Of a stretch of 64,000 nucleotides of DNA, positions 21,155 through 30,300 are shown piece by piece. Under the pieces are notes generated by a model, which saw only the letters and a list, made by a program, of their open reading frames with translations, ran no database searches and was not told the origin of the DNA. A program made the position numbers and the translations under genes. Position 1 is the stretch's first letter. The number at the start of each line of letters is the position of its first letter. This DNA comes from Opitutaceae bacterium (GTDB lineage Bacteria > Verrucomicrobiota > Verrucomicrobiia > Opitutales > Opitutaceae): contig JADJZJ010000001.1 in assembly GCA_016715765.1 (NCBI GenBank), positions 1 through 64,000 on the forward strand. The letters run 5' to 3'.

Positions 21155-21188
21155 GGGGGGGGGCCCCGGGGGGGGGGGGGGCGGGGGG
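21155..21188. other. Short poly-G tract, probable sequence artefact
   Basis: Runs of 9, 14 and 7 G separated by C or T immediately downstream of a stop codon. Similar in character to the larger tract at 18290-18541. Confidence 0.65.
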
Positions 21189-21266
21189 GTGGGCGGCGTT
21201 TTCCATTGTCACTCTCGCGGCCGGAGCCTGATGGTTGAGGCCGGTGCCGTTGACTCCCCTTTATCC

Positions 21267-22046
21267 ATGAATTCCTCCCCGACCAAATCCTACAACGCGG
21301 ACCGCCTGCCGGTCCGCATCTTTGCCTCGCTGGCCGACATGGCCGCGGCGGCGGCCGATGATGCGGCCGAGGTGCTGGCCACGGCGATCAAGGCCCGTGG
21401 ACACGCCCGCGCCATCATCGCCACCGGCAACTCGCAGGACCTGTTCCTCGACAATCTGACCAGGCGCCCGGGCATCGACTGGTCGAAGATCGAACTCTTC
21501 CACATGGACGAGTACCTCGGCATGCCCATGACGCACCGGGCCTCGTTCCGGAAATATCTCAAGGAGCGCGTGTTTGACCGCGTGAAGCCCGCCGGGGCCC
21601 ACTATCTCGAGGGCGATGCGCTCGAGCCGCTGAAGGCCATGCGCGCGTACGCCGTGGCGCTGGCCTCGGCCCCGGTTGATCTCTGCTGCCTCGGCATCGG
21701 CGAGAACGGCCACATTGCCTTCAACGATCCGGAGGTCGCCGATTTCAACGACCCCGAGCCGATCAAGATCGTGAAGCTCGACCAGAAATGCCGCCTGCAG
21801 CAGGTGGGCGAGGGGCACTTCCCGAACATCGATGCCGTGCCCTCCTATGCCATCACGCTCACGATCCCGACGCTTTGCCGCGTGGGCCGCATGATCGCGG
21901 TCGTGCCGGAAACGCGGAAGGCCGTGGCGGTGAAGGGTTCGCTGGAAGGTCCGATCGCAACGAGCTGCCCGGGCAGTTATCTGCGCCAGCAGGCACATTG
22001 CCGGCTCTATCTCGACCAGGATTCGTCGTCGCTCCTGACGAAATGA
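21267..22046 (+). CDS. nagB: Glucosamine-6-phosphate deaminase
   Basis: 259 residues. NagB converts glucosamine-6-phosphate to fructose-6-phosphate and ammonia in the cytoplasm. Recognisable elements are the sugar-phosphate loop AIIATGNSQDLF, the catalytic loop FHMDEYLGMP with its Asp-Glu, CLGIGENGHIAFNDP, and the C-terminal ITLTIPTLCRVGRMIAVVP. Length fits the family. The ATG at 21267 precedes MNSSPTKSYN; the frame open upstream is in poly-G and junk. It is followed after 75 bp, which contain repeat RI, by nagA, so the two form the GlcNAc-6-P to fructose-6-P segment of the glycan pathway. Confidence 0.95.
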   Translation: MNSSPTKSYNADRLPVRIFASLADMAAAAADDAAEVLATAIKARGHARAIIATGNSQDLFLDNLTRRPGIDWSKIELFHMDEYLGMPMTHRASFRKYLKERVFDRVKPAGAHYLEGDALEPLKAMRAYAVALASAPVDLCCLGIGENGHIAFNDPEVADFNDPEPIKIVKLDQKCRLQQVGEGHFPNIDAVPSYAITLTIPTLCRVGRMIAVVPETRKAVAVKGSLEGPIATSCPGSYLRQQAHCRLYLDQDSSSLLTK

Positions 22047-22062
22047 TCAGACTTGAATGAAC

Positions 22063-22121
22063 CTGGGAGTGCGGGCGGCCCGCCCGCTTCCCAATCCTGC
22101 GGGCCGGCGGCCCGCGCTCCC
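22063..22121. repeat. RI palindrome between nagB and nagA
   Basis: CTGGGAGTGCGGGCGGCCCG ... GGGCCGGCGGCCCGCGCTCCC, ending at the nagA start codon. The second copy, at 33041-33102, similarly ends shortly before a gene start. Confidence 0.9.
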
Positions 22122-23273
22122 ATGAAAACCATTTCCCGTGACGCCGTAGATTTCCGCACCGGCCGGGCTGTGCGGCTGATCAGCGCGGACGGCAAGATCA
22201 CGGCGCTCGAACCGCTCGCCCAGGGACCGGCGGGCCTGCCCGTGCTGCTGCCGCCGCTGGTGGACATCCAGGTCAACGGTTACGCGGGCGTGGATTTTCA
22301 GCGCGACGACTGCACCGCCCCCGAGCTTGAACGTGCCGTGGAGGGATTGGCCGCCGCGGCCTGCGGACGCTGCCTGATCACGTTCATCACCAATCGCTGG
22401 GACGGGATGCTCGCCCGGTTGCGGCATTACCAGGCCTTGCGTGCGACCTCGCCCCGGTTGCGGCAGCGCATCGCCGGCTGGCATCTGGAGGGTCCGTTCA
22501 TGAGTCCGCGGCCCGGTTTTCACGGGGCCCATCCGCCGGAACACATGCAGCCGCCCTCGGCCGCGCACATGCATGAGCTCAAGGCGGTGGTCGGCGACGA
22601 GCCCACCCTGCTCACCATGGCCCCCGAGTGGCCCGAGGCGCCGGCGGCGATCCGCGTCGCCCGCGAACTGGGTTTTCATGTCTGGCTCGGCCACACCGAT
22701 GGCACGGTGGCGCAGATCAACGCCGCCATCGAGGCCGGGGCGGAGGGCTACACGCACCTGGGCAACGGCTGCCCGCCCGAGCTGCACCGCCACGACAACA
22801 TCCTCTTCCGCGTCCTCGACGAGCCGCGGTTGCGGGCGAGCCTCATCCCGGACCGCATTCACATTTCTCCCGTGCTCTTCCGCCTCATGCACCAGGTGCT
22901 CGGGCCGGCCCGCATCTGCTACACCACCGATGCGATGGCCGCGGGCGGGGCGGGTCCCGGCATCTTTGACCTTGCCGGCATGAAGGTCGAGGTCGGCGCC
23001 GACGGCGTGGTCCGCCAACCCGGCAAGCTCAATTACGCCGGCTCCAGTCTCGCGCCGCTCGAGGGCATCCGTCGCGCCGCCGCGATGCTGCGCACGACGC
23101 CGCTGGCGGTGTGGCCGTTCTTTTCGACCCAACCCGCGGATTTCATGGGCCTGCCCCCGGCGCTGACCAGCGGGGCCCCGGCGGACTTCTGCCTGCTGCA
23201 CGAGTCCGCGGCCGGCACGCGCATCGAGATCCATTTCACCGGCGAACCTGTGCGCGAGGTCGTGTGGAAGTAA
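22122..23273 (+). CDS. nagA: N-acetylglucosamine-6-phosphate deacetylase
   Basis: 383 residues, an amidohydrolase-superfamily enzyme yielding glucosamine-6-phosphate for NagB. Motifs: LVDIQVNGYAGVDF (first barrel strand; the usual HxH is replaced as in many NagA), the metal ligand in GWHLEGPFMSPRPGFHGAH, LGHTDGTVAQINAAIEAGA, the substrate-binding THLGNGC, and the catalytic Asp in CYTTDAMAAGG. The start at 22122 follows repeat RI; the sequence before it in frame is repeat-derived. Same strand and consecutive with nagB, so probably one operon despite the intervening palindrome. Confidence 0.95.
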   Translation: MKTISRDAVDFRTGRAVRLISADGKITALEPLAQGPAGLPVLLPPLVDIQVNGYAGVDFQRDDCTAPELERAVEGLAAAACGRCLITFITNRWDGMLARLRHYQALRATSPRLRQRIAGWHLEGPFMSPRPGFHGAHPPEHMQPPSAAHMHELKAVVGDEPTLLTMAPEWPEAPAAIRVARELGFHVWLGHTDGTVAQINAAIEAGAEGYTHLGNGCPPELHRHDNILFRVLDEPRLRASLIPDRIHISPVLFRLMHQVLGPARICYTTDAMAAGGAGPGIFDLAGMKVEVGADGVVRQPGKLNYAGSSLAPLEGIRRAAAMLRTTPLAVWPFFSTQPADFMGLPPALTSGAPADFCLLHESAAGTRIEIHFTGEPVREVVWK

Positions 23274-23275
23274 GT

Positions 23276-23397
23276 TTAACCACGGATATCACGGATGACA
23301 CGGATCCGATGCATTCGTTGTAGGGCGGGGTCTCCGAACCCCGCCTCGATTGTGTTGACACTTTCGCATGGCGGGGTTCGGAGACCCCGCCCTACAA
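23276..23397. repeat. RD forward arm then RA inverted pair
   Basis: RD 23276-23305 begins three bases after the nagA stop; RA arms at 23319-23346 and 23369-23397 are near-exact complements. Confidence 0.9.
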
Positions 23398-23416
23398 CCC
23401 TGGCCAAAATCTCACC

Positions 23417-24553
23417 ATGAAAACCATGATCGGTGCCTACGGTCCCTGGGCGGCGTCACTTCTGCCGGCCAAGCCGGGTCCGCTGTCGTTGCAGCAATGT
23501 CCGGCGTCCGAGTTCGACGCCCGGCGCGCCCAGGCGAGGGCGCGCGTCCTCGAGTGCATGGCGCCGCCGGCGACCACCGGCGTGACCGGCCCCGAGGTGG
23601 TGCGCCGCTGGGAATACGACGGACTCTCCTTCGAGGAAATCGCCTGGCAGTTGCCCTATGGTCCGCGCACCGAGGCCTGGGTCATCAAGCCCATCGGCGC
23701 CACCGGCCGGCTGCCCGGCGTGCTCGCCCTGCACGACCACGGCGGCTTCAAATTCCTCGGCAAGGAGAAGATTGCACAGGGCGGACCCGTCGTACCGCCG
23801 CTGGTGCAGTCGCACCGCGCGGACGCCTACGAAAGTCTGGCCTGGGCCAACGAACTCGCCCGGCGCGGCTTCGTCGTGCTCGTGCATGATGCCTACGCCT
23901 TTGGCAGCCGGCGCGTACGCTCCGCGGACCTGCCGCCGTCGGTGCGCGGCACCCTCGATAACGACACGGATGATTCGCTGGCGGGGATGAACGACTACAA
24001 CCAGTGGACCCTTGGGCATGAGCACGTCATGGCGAAGTCCCTGTTCAGCGCCGGCACCACCTGGCCCGGGGTGTTCTGGGCGGAGGACCGCGTGGCGCTC
24101 GACATGCTGTGCGCGCGGCCGGACGTGGATCCGGAGCGTGTCGGCATCGGCGGCCTGTCCGGCGGCGGCCTGCGCACTGTGTTCCTCGGCGGACTGGACC
24201 CGCGCGTGAAGTGCGCCGTGTGCGTGGGCATGATGACCACGTGGCGCGATTTCGTGCTCAACAAGAGCGTCACCCACACCTGGATGTGCTATGTGCCGCT
24301 CCTGCCGCAGGACCTCGACTATCCGGAGATCCTCGGTGTCCGCGCCCCCCGCCCGACGCTCGTGCTGAACACCCGGGCCGACCCGCTCTTCACCGTGCCG
24401 GAAATGGAGCGGGCCGTGGATCAGCTCAAGGCGGTGTATTCGTCCAGCGGGCAGCCGGATCACTTCCGCGCCTCCTGGTATCCCGGTCACCACCAGTTCA
24501 ACCGCGCGATGCAGACCGAGGCGTTCGACTGGTTCGGGCGCTGGTTGGCTTAG
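23417..24553 (+). CDS. Alpha/beta hydrolase (acetyl-xylan-esterase/dienelactone-hydrolase-like)
   Basis: 378 residues (MIGAYG at 23426 is an alternative start). The alpha/beta-hydrolase core is evident: LPGVLALHDHGGFKF (oxyanion strand), RRGFVVLVHDAYAFG, the nucleophile elbow GIGGLSGGGLRT, the acid in LVLNTRADPLF and the catalytic His in YPGHHQFN. Members of this group deacetylate carbohydrates or hydrolyse esters. No secretion signal. It is placed between nagA and the AGE epimerase, so it probably removes O-acetyl groups from imported sugars, but this is inference from position. Confidence 0.8.
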   Translation: MKTMIGAYGPWAASLLPAKPGPLSLQQCPASEFDARRAQARARVLECMAPPATTGVTGPEVVRRWEYDGLSFEEIAWQLPYGPRTEAWVIKPIGATGRLPGVLALHDHGGFKFLGKEKIAQGGPVVPPLVQSHRADAYESLAWANELARRGFVVLVHDAYAFGSRRVRSADLPPSVRGTLDNDTDDSLAGMNDYNQWTLGHEHVMAKSLFSAGTTWPGVFWAEDRVALDMLCARPDVDPERVGIGGLSGGGLRTVFLGGLDPRVKCAVCVGMMTTWRDFVLNKSVTHTWMCYVPLLPQDLDYPEILGVRAPRPTLVLNTRADPLFTVPEMERAVDQLKAVYSSSGQPDHFRASWYPGHHQFNRAMQTEAFDWFGRWLA

Positions 24554-24563
24554 GATCAGGTTT

Positions 24564-24713
24564 TAAACCACAGATGAACACAGATGGACACAGATCGATC
24601 CGGTCCGTCATTTCATTCGTGTGTCTTCGTGTCCATTCGTGGTCGCATTGCATGGATCGGGATCGGTGGTTTGAACCCGATCTGTGTGCATCTGTGTTCA
24701 TCTGTGGTTAACC
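24564..24713. repeat. RD-variant inverted pair (CACAGATGAACACAGATGG)
   Basis: Forward arm about 24564-24597 and inverted arm 24681-24713, with inner complementary pieces around TTCATTCGTGTGTCTTCGTG. The variant differs from RD by ACAGATGAACACAGAT in place of ACGGATTTCACGGAT. Confidence 0.8.
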
Positions 24714-24722
24714 AATTTCCCC

Positions 24723-25937
24723 ATGCACCTCTCTCCCCAACGCCTCCAAACGCTCCGTGACACCTACCGTCTCGGCCTGATCGAGAGCACCGTACCCTTC
24801 TGGCTGCAGCACGGCCTCGACCGCGAGTGCGGCGGGTTGTTGAGCGGACTGGGCGAGGACGGCACGGTCATCGACACCGACAAGGCCGTCTGGCTGCAGG
24901 GCCGCGCCGCGTGGACCTTCGCGACGCTGTACAACACCGTGGAGCCGCGGCCCGAGTGGCTCGCGGCGTCTAAGCACTGCCTCGATTTCATCCGGGCGCA
25001 CTGCCGCGGACCCGGCGGCAAGCTCTACTTCACCGTCACCCGCGAGGGCCGGCCGCTGCGGATGCGGCGCTATGTGTTCAGCGAGTGCTTCGCCACCATC
25101 GGCAGCGCGGCCTATGCGAAGGCCACCGGCGACGCCCGCGTGGCGGCCGAGGCGGCGGAATACTTCACCACCTACCTGCACCACAGCTTCACGCCCGGCG
25201 TGATGCCGCCGAAGACCGATCCGGCCACGCGGCCCATGCAGGGCGTGGCGCCGCACATGATCGCCATCGCCACGGCCCAGGAGGTGCGCGCGCTGTTGGG
25301 TGACATCACAGTGAAGGGGGCGACCTGCTCGCAGTGGATCGACCGTTCGATCGCCGCCATCGAGCGCGATTTCTACAAGCCCGACATCGGCGCCCTCATG
25401 GAAATCACGGGTGCGGACGGCGCCATCCTCGACCACTTCGACGGCCGCACGCTCAACCCCGGCCATGCCATCGAATGCGCGTGGTTTATCCTCCACGAGG
25501 CCAAGGTGCGGAACCGCGACCCGCGGATGCTCAAGCTCGGACTCGGCATTCTCGACTGCATGTGGGAACGCGGCTGGGACCCGGAGCACGGCGGCCTGCT
25601 TTACTTTGCGGATCTGCACGGCAAGCCGATCCAGGAGTACTGGGCCGAGATGAAATTCTGGTGGCCGCACAACGAGGCCGAGATCGCGACCCTGCTCGCC
25701 TTCCAACTCACCGGCGACCCGAAGTACGCCGCCTGGCACGGGATGGTGCACGAGTGGTCGCACCGCGTCTTCGCCGACCCCGTGCACGGCGAGTGGTTCG
25801 GCTACGCCCACCGCGACGGCCGCATCTCCACCCGACTGAAGGGCAACACCTGGAAGGGCCCCTTCCACCTCCCGCGCATGCAGTGGTATTGCGGGCGGTT
25901 GGTCGACGAGTTGCTGGCAGAGAAAGCCAAACCCTGA
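24723..25937 (+). CDS. AGE-family epimerase (N-acylglucosamine 2-epimerase type)
   Basis: 404 residues, matching the (alpha/alpha)6-barrel AGE family in length and layout. Motifs: FWLQHGLDRECGGLLSGLGEDG, KAVWLQGRAAWTFATLYN, the conserved histidine segments NPGHAIECAWF and WWPHNEAEIATLL, and the C-terminal KGNTWKGPFHLPRMQWYC. Relatives interconvert GlcNAc/ManNAc, mannose/fructose or cellobiose. In a cluster with nagA, nagB, GH38 and GH2, GlcNAc/ManNAc or mannose epimerisation is most plausible, and sequence alone does not decide. Preceded by an RD-variant palindrome ending just before the start. Confidence 0.9.
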   Translation: MHLSPQRLQTLRDTYRLGLIESTVPFWLQHGLDRECGGLLSGLGEDGTVIDTDKAVWLQGRAAWTFATLYNTVEPRPEWLAASKHCLDFIRAHCRGPGGKLYFTVTREGRPLRMRRYVFSECFATIGSAAYAKATGDARVAAEAAEYFTTYLHHSFTPGVMPPKTDPATRPMQGVAPHMIAIATAQEVRALLGDITVKGATCSQWIDRSIAAIERDFYKPDIGALMEITGADGAILDHFDGRTLNPGHAIECAWFILHEAKVRNRDPRMLKLGLGILDCMWERGWDPEHGGLLYFADLHGKPIQEYWAEMKFWWPHNEAEIATLLAFQLTGDPKYAAWHGMVHEWSHRVFADPVHGEWFGYAHRDGRISTRLKGNTWKGPFHLPRMQWYCGRLVDELLAEKAKP

Positions 25938-25941
25938 ATTT

Positions 25942-26363
25942 TTAACCACGGATTTCACGGATGACACGGATGGGACCAATCCTTGAAACAAAAGGGCACG
26001 GCAGAAGGCACAACGGCTATAAAAACCAATCCTTTGAACAGGAGGAAGCAGAGGGAGCAGAGGATTGTAATGTAGGGCGGGGTCTCCGAACCCCGCCATT
26101 TTGAATTGTAGCTACGAGCGTGAGCGAGTGGGGGAATCGGCATTCGTTGCACACAGTCCACTCGCTCACGCTCGTAGCTACAATAGGTCTGAAGGCGGGG
26201 TTCGGACCTGTCCTCCGTAGGCCCGGCGAAGGAGGAGACCCCGCCCTACAATGTGTAATACACTTCTCCGTTTCCTCTGCTCCCTCCTGTAAAATGGATT
26301 GGTCCCATCCTCCCATTCATAACCGTTTTTTATCCGTGGCATCCGTGTAATCCGTGGTTAAAA
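25942..26363. repeat. Five-layer nested palindrome RD-RE-RA-RB-RB'-RA'(RC)-RE'-RD'
   Basis: The 438-bp gene-free interval here is one concentric structure. Outermost RD 25942-25971 pairs with 26331-26363; RE 26024-26064 with 26265-26306; RA 26071-26097 with 26193-26250; RB 26108-26131 with 26158-26181. The inverted RA arm is split by an RC copy (about 26206-26235) identical over its length to the one at 9743-9771. Each family occupies both flanks of the next inner one. Confidence 0.95.
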
Positions 26364-26375
26364 ACCAACCTTCCC

Positions 26376-27776
26376 ATGAGTCTCGCCGTATCTCCCAAAC
26401 TTCGTCCGGTGCTTGATCCGGAGTTTCTGCCCGCGGTCCTTTGGAACCGGGCCTACCGCGAGCTCGTCGCCCGCGATCCGGGGGCGCGGCCGTTCGCGCT
26501 CGCGCTGATCCGTGCCGACGGCAAGGCCTCCGTCCATCGCGACCGCGTGCTCTCGGCCGGTCATCCGGCCGCGGCGCACACGCTGCGCTTCGTCGAGCGG
26601 TTGCTGAAGTTTCTGCTCTGGCAGAAGGGCGGTTGCCGCGTGCTGGTGGCCGGGGCCGACGAGGTCGCGGCGGCGCTCGCCAAGATCTACAGCCCGACCG
26701 GCGAGCGCGCCTTCGATCACCTGTTCATGGGCGAGAAGGTGCAGGGCCCCGTCTTCACCCTCGCGGCGGCGAAAATGGAATCGCTGCCGTCGGACGACGA
26801 TTCCTCGCTCACGATGGGCCGGCACCTCGATGGCTGCCGCATCGGCTTCGACCTCGGCGGCAGCGACCGCAAGGCCGCGGCGGTCATTGACGGCAAGGTG
26901 GTCTATTCCGAGGAGATCCGCTGGGACCCGTATTTTCAGCAGGACCCGGCCTACCACATCGAGGGTGTGCACGACACGCTCACCCGCGCCGCGGCGCACC
27001 TGCCGCGGGTGGATGCCATCGGCGGCAGCGCGGCGGGCGTCTATGTGAACAACGAGGTGCGCGTCGCCTCGCTCTTTCGCGGCGTGCCGGCGGACCAGTT
27101 TGAAAAACACATCCGCCGCATGTTCTTCACGCTGCAGGCGCGCTGGGGCGGGGTGCCGTTCGAGGTCGCCAACGACGGCGAGGTCACTGCGCTCGCCGGT
27201 TCGATGTCCATGAACGCGAACGCCATCCTCGGCCTCTCGCTCGGCACCAGCACGGCCGGCGGCTACGTCACGCCGGCGGGCAACATCACGCCCTGGCTCA
27301 ACGAACTCGCCTTCGCCCCGGTGGACTACCGCGCCGGCGCCCCGCGGGACGAATGGTCCGGCGACCACGGGTGCGGCGTGCAGTATTTCTCGCAGCAGGC
27401 GGTCGGCCGGCTCGCGGGTCCCGCGGGCTTTGCCTTCCCCGCCACCCAGCCGCTGCCCGAGCAGCTGGTGGCGGTGCAGGAGGCGATGCAGGCCGGCGAC
27501 CAGCGCGCCCGCGCGATCTTCGAGACCATCGGAGTGTGCTTCGGCTATGCGATCGCGCACTACGCGGACTTCTACGAACTGCGCAACCTGCTCATCCTCG
27601 GCCGCGTGACCTCGGGCGAGGGTGGGGAGGTCATCCTCGCGCAGGCGGCCGCCGTGCTGCACGCCGAGTTCCCCGCCTTGGCGGAGCGGGTCCGCCTGCG
27701 CACGCCGGACGAGCAGGACAAGCGCCATGGCCAGGCCGTGGCCGCGGCGAGCCTGCCAGCATTGCGCAAAATCTGA
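26376..27776 (+). CDS. ROK-family kinase-like protein with N-terminal extension
   Basis: 466 residues. From about 155 onward it is a ROK/actin-like ATPase: CRIGFDLGGSDRKAAAVIDG (phosphate-1 loop), VDAIGGSAAGVYVNN, FEVANDGEVTALAG, and LGLSLGTSTAGGYVTPAGN in the adenosine region, with a likely sugar-binding NDGE. Typical ROK sugar kinases are ~300 residues, so the first ~150 residues are an extra domain of unknown role. In this gene context an N-acetylglucosamine or N-acetylmannosamine kinase would supply the 6-phosphate for nagA. The classic ROK CxCGxxGC zinc motif is not seen, so the substrate call stays tentative. Confidence 0.8.
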   Translation: MSLAVSPKLRPVLDPEFLPAVLWNRAYRELVARDPGARPFALALIRADGKASVHRDRVLSAGHPAAAHTLRFVERLLKFLLWQKGGCRVLVAGADEVAAALAKIYSPTGERAFDHLFMGEKVQGPVFTLAAAKMESLPSDDDSSLTMGRHLDGCRIGFDLGGSDRKAAAVIDGKVVYSEEIRWDPYFQQDPAYHIEGVHDTLTRAAAHLPRVDAIGGSAAGVYVNNEVRVASLFRGVPADQFEKHIRRMFFTLQARWGGVPFEVANDGEVTALAGSMSMNANAILGLSLGTSTAGGYVTPAGNITPWLNELAFAPVDYRAGAPRDEWSGDHGCGVQYFSQQAVGRLAGPAGFAFPATQPLPEQLVAVQEAMQAGDQRARAIFETIGVCFGYAIAHYADFYELRNLLILGRVTSGEGGEVILAQAAAVLHAEFPALAERVRLRTPDEQDKRHGQAVAAASLPALRKI

Positions 27777-27852
27777 GCAGCGTGCGGGATTGCCATGGCC
27801 GCCGACCGCCGGCCAAATCATCGAGTCGCCCGGATTTCCGGCCGGCGCCCCG

Positions 27853-29157
27853 ATGCTCCCCCGTATTCGCGCGATTCTGCTCAGCCTCGCCGTCCTGGCC
27901 CTGGCGGTGACCGGTTTCTGGTGGTCCGGCCACAGTCACGAGCCTCCGCCCGCCCCCGGCCGCAAGCTGCTGACCTGGGTGCACTTTGTTTCGCCGTTCA
28001 AGTCGTACTACGAACGGCAGGTGGCGGAGTTCCAGCGGCTGCACCCCGATATCGAGGTGCGCATGATCCTGGTGCCGATGAGCGAGTACCACATGAAGTT
28101 CAAGACCCTTGCCGCCGCCGGCCAGGCACCGGATTTGTTCTACTCGGGCGACGTGTGGCTCAGTTATCTCCTGCCTTTCATGCGCGACCTCACGCCCCTG
28201 GTGGAGCGCGATGCCGCTGAAATCGGGCTGGATGATTTCTTCCCGGAGATCCGCGCGGCGCTGCAGCACGAGGGTCGCTACTACGTCATGCCGGAGCATG
28301 CGAACGTGGCCCTGCTCTATTACAACCGCCGGCTGTTCCGCGAGGCGGGCCTGCCCGAGCCGACGGAGGACTGGACCTGGGATGACCTGGTGCGCAACGC
28401 CGTGGCGCTCACCCGGCCCGCCACGGCCGATGATCCCGGCGTGTGGGGTTGCGGCCGGCAGGAGGGCTGGTGGGGCGAGTGGCTCACCTATGTGCGTCAG
28501 GCCGGTGGCACGGTGTTCACGGCGGACGGCCGGCGCTGCGCACTGGATTCACCCGAGGCCATCGCCGGGCTGCGTTTCTTTCAGGAAAAGGCCCTCAAGC
28601 ACCAGTACAGTGCGCCCGCGGGCTTCGAGCCGCTCAACGGTTTCGTCAACGAGCGCCTCGCCATGGTCATGGTCGGGCACGTGAACTTCTGGCCCAACTA
28701 CAACCAGATCACGGGACTGGACTGGGACATCCAACTCCTGCCGGCGGGGCCGGCCTCGCGCAGCGGCGGCGAACTGGCGATCGCCGGTTATGGCATCAAT
28801 CGCAATACACCCTATCCCGAGGAAACCTGGGCGCTGCTCAAGTTTCTCACCCGGAAGGAGGCTGCGATGGAGGTCATGCGCCACGGCAGCATCTCACCCC
28901 GGCGTTCCGTGGCCGAGGCGCAGATCCACGACCGCAACCCCGGCGGGCGTCCGCGCAACATCGCCGCCGCCTACAAGCAGATCCAGTATGCGCTGCCCAT
29001 CCCGCGTCATCCGCACTACATCGAGATCATGATCCAGATCGTGCAGCCGGAAGTGGACCGCATGGTGCAGGGCGTGCTCACCCCGGAGGAGGCCGCGCAC
29101 CGCGCCGCCGACGGCGTCAACGCCTACCTCGCCACGTTTGACAAGGCTGACCCATGA
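27853..29157 (+). CDS. Sugar ABC transporter solute-binding protein
   Basis: 434 residues. MLPRIRAILLSLAVLALAVTGFWW is a signal or anchor; no lipobox cysteine is present. The two-lobed family-1 binding-protein pattern follows: KLLTWVHFVSPFKSYYERQVAEFQRLHPDIEVR, AAAGQAPDLFYSGDVWLSYL, NVALLYYNRRLFREAGLPEP, and the C-lobe GYGINRNTPYPEETWALLKFLTRKEAAMEVM. It captures oligosaccharides in the periplasm for the two permeases encoded downstream; the ATPase must be encoded elsewhere. The start at 27853 overlaps no upstream gene and lies about 75 bp after the ROK gene stop. Confidence 0.9.
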   Translation: MLPRIRAILLSLAVLALAVTGFWWSGHSHEPPPAPGRKLLTWVHFVSPFKSYYERQVAEFQRLHPDIEVRMILVPMSEYHMKFKTLAAAGQAPDLFYSGDVWLSYLLPFMRDLTPLVERDAAEIGLDDFFPEIRAALQHEGRYYVMPEHANVALLYYNRRLFREAGLPEPTEDWTWDDLVRNAVALTRPATADDPGVWGCGRQEGWWGEWLTYVRQAGGTVFTADGRRCALDSPEAIAGLRFFQEKALKHQYSAPAGFEPLNGFVNERLAMVMVGHVNFWPNYNQITGLDWDIQLLPAGPASRSGGELAIAGYGINRNTPYPEETWALLKFLTRKEAAMEVMRHGSISPRRSVAEAQIHDRNPGGRPRNIAAAYKQIQYALPIPRHPHYIEIMIQIVQPEVDRMVQGVLTPEEAAHRAADGVNAYLATFDKADP

Positions 29158-29238
29158 AACCCCACATTCGTCATGCTGAGTCCGGCAACAAACGGCAGGG
29201 TTTGGTGGCACACACCAAAGAACCATACCCAATCCATT

Positions 29239-29383
29239 GTCATTCTGAACGCAGTGAAGAATCCAGTGCTCGAGAGTCGAAGGCTTCGATATGCGCACAC
29301 TGGATTCTTCACTTCGTTCAGAATGACAAACGGAGGGGACGCCTGCAGTGGGATTTCGTCCACTCGCTCACGCTCGTAGCCAC
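29239..29383. repeat. RK inverted pair followed by a single RB inverted arm
   Basis: RK arms 29240-29266 and 29299-29327 (CATTCTGAACGCAGTGAAGA and complement), then RB inverted arm 29360-29383. They lie between the binding-protein and permease genes of one presumptive operon. Confidence 0.85.
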
Positions 29384-29403
29384 CGGCTGCGTCCCCTGAC
29401 CCC

Positions 29404-30299
29404 ATGAACTCCCGTCGCGCCCAGCTTTACTGGTTCGTGCTCTTCACCGGTCCCGCGCTGGCCGGTTTCGCGGTGTTCAATCTCTGGCCGATGGTCTACT
29501 CGCTGTGGCTCAGCTTCTGCCAGTATGACGTCGTGGCCGCGCCGCGTTTCATCGGGTTGCGAAACTACCTATACCTGATCGGGGCGGACCCGGCCTTCTG
29601 GCCCTCGGTCAAGGTCACGCTCCTCTTCACCGTGGTGCAGGTGCCGCTCTCGGTGGCTTCGGCGCTGGGCGTGGCGCTGCTGCTCAACCAGCCCGTGCGG
29701 GCGCGCGGCTTCTGGCGGGCGGTGTACTTCCTGCCGTCGATCCTCCCGCAGGCCGCGAGCGTCGCGGTGTTCGTCTATATCTTCCAGGCCGACGGCGGCC
29801 TGCTCAACCGGCTGCTGGCGCTCATGGGCATCACGGGTCCGGCGTGGACCACGTCGCCGGCCTGGGCCCTGCCGGTGGTCGTGCTCATCAGCCTCTGGGG
29901 TTTCGGCTATCCCATGGTGATCTTCCTCGGCGGCCTGCAGACGGTGCCGCGCGAACTGTACGAGGCGGCGCACATCGACGGCGCCGGGACGTGGGCGCGG
30001 TTCCGGCATGTCACGCTCCCGCTGATCTCGCCCGTGCTGTTCTTCAACGTCGTCATGGGCGTGATCGGCGCGCTCAAGGTCTTCGACCTCGCCTACGCGT
30101 TCGGCGCGGCGCAGGGACTCATTCCCGGCGGACCGGCGCGCGCGACGCTCTTCTACGGGCTCAACCTCTACCAGCAGGCCTTCACTTACTTCCACATGGG
30201 CCTGGCCAGTGCGATGGCGTGGCTGCTGTTCGCCGTCATCGTGGCATCACGTGGCTCAACTTCCGCCTCAGCCGCCGCTGGGTGCACTACGGGGACTGA
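29404..30299 (+). CDS. ABC sugar permease 1 (MalF/UgpA-type), one-base frameshift near the 3' end
   Basis: The first membrane subunit of the importer. Six helices start at WFVLFTGPALAGFAVFNLWP; the cytoplasmic EAA loop is YEAAHIDGAGTWARFRHVTLPLI. Near 30243 one G appears to be missing from the GTGGC context. With GTGGGC restored, the protein ends ...ITWLNFRLSRRWVHYGD with a TGA at 30297-30299 and totals 298 residues, normal for the family. As written, the frame runs on into the second permease and makes a false 586-residue fusion. The adjoining basic C-terminus is typical of this subunit. Confidence 0.9.
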
Positions 30300-30300
30300 C

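Noticed and set aside
25942..26363. CRISPR array or insertion sequence
   Set aside because: Repeats are inverted nested pairs of different families, not direct repeats with unique spacers, and there is no transposase.
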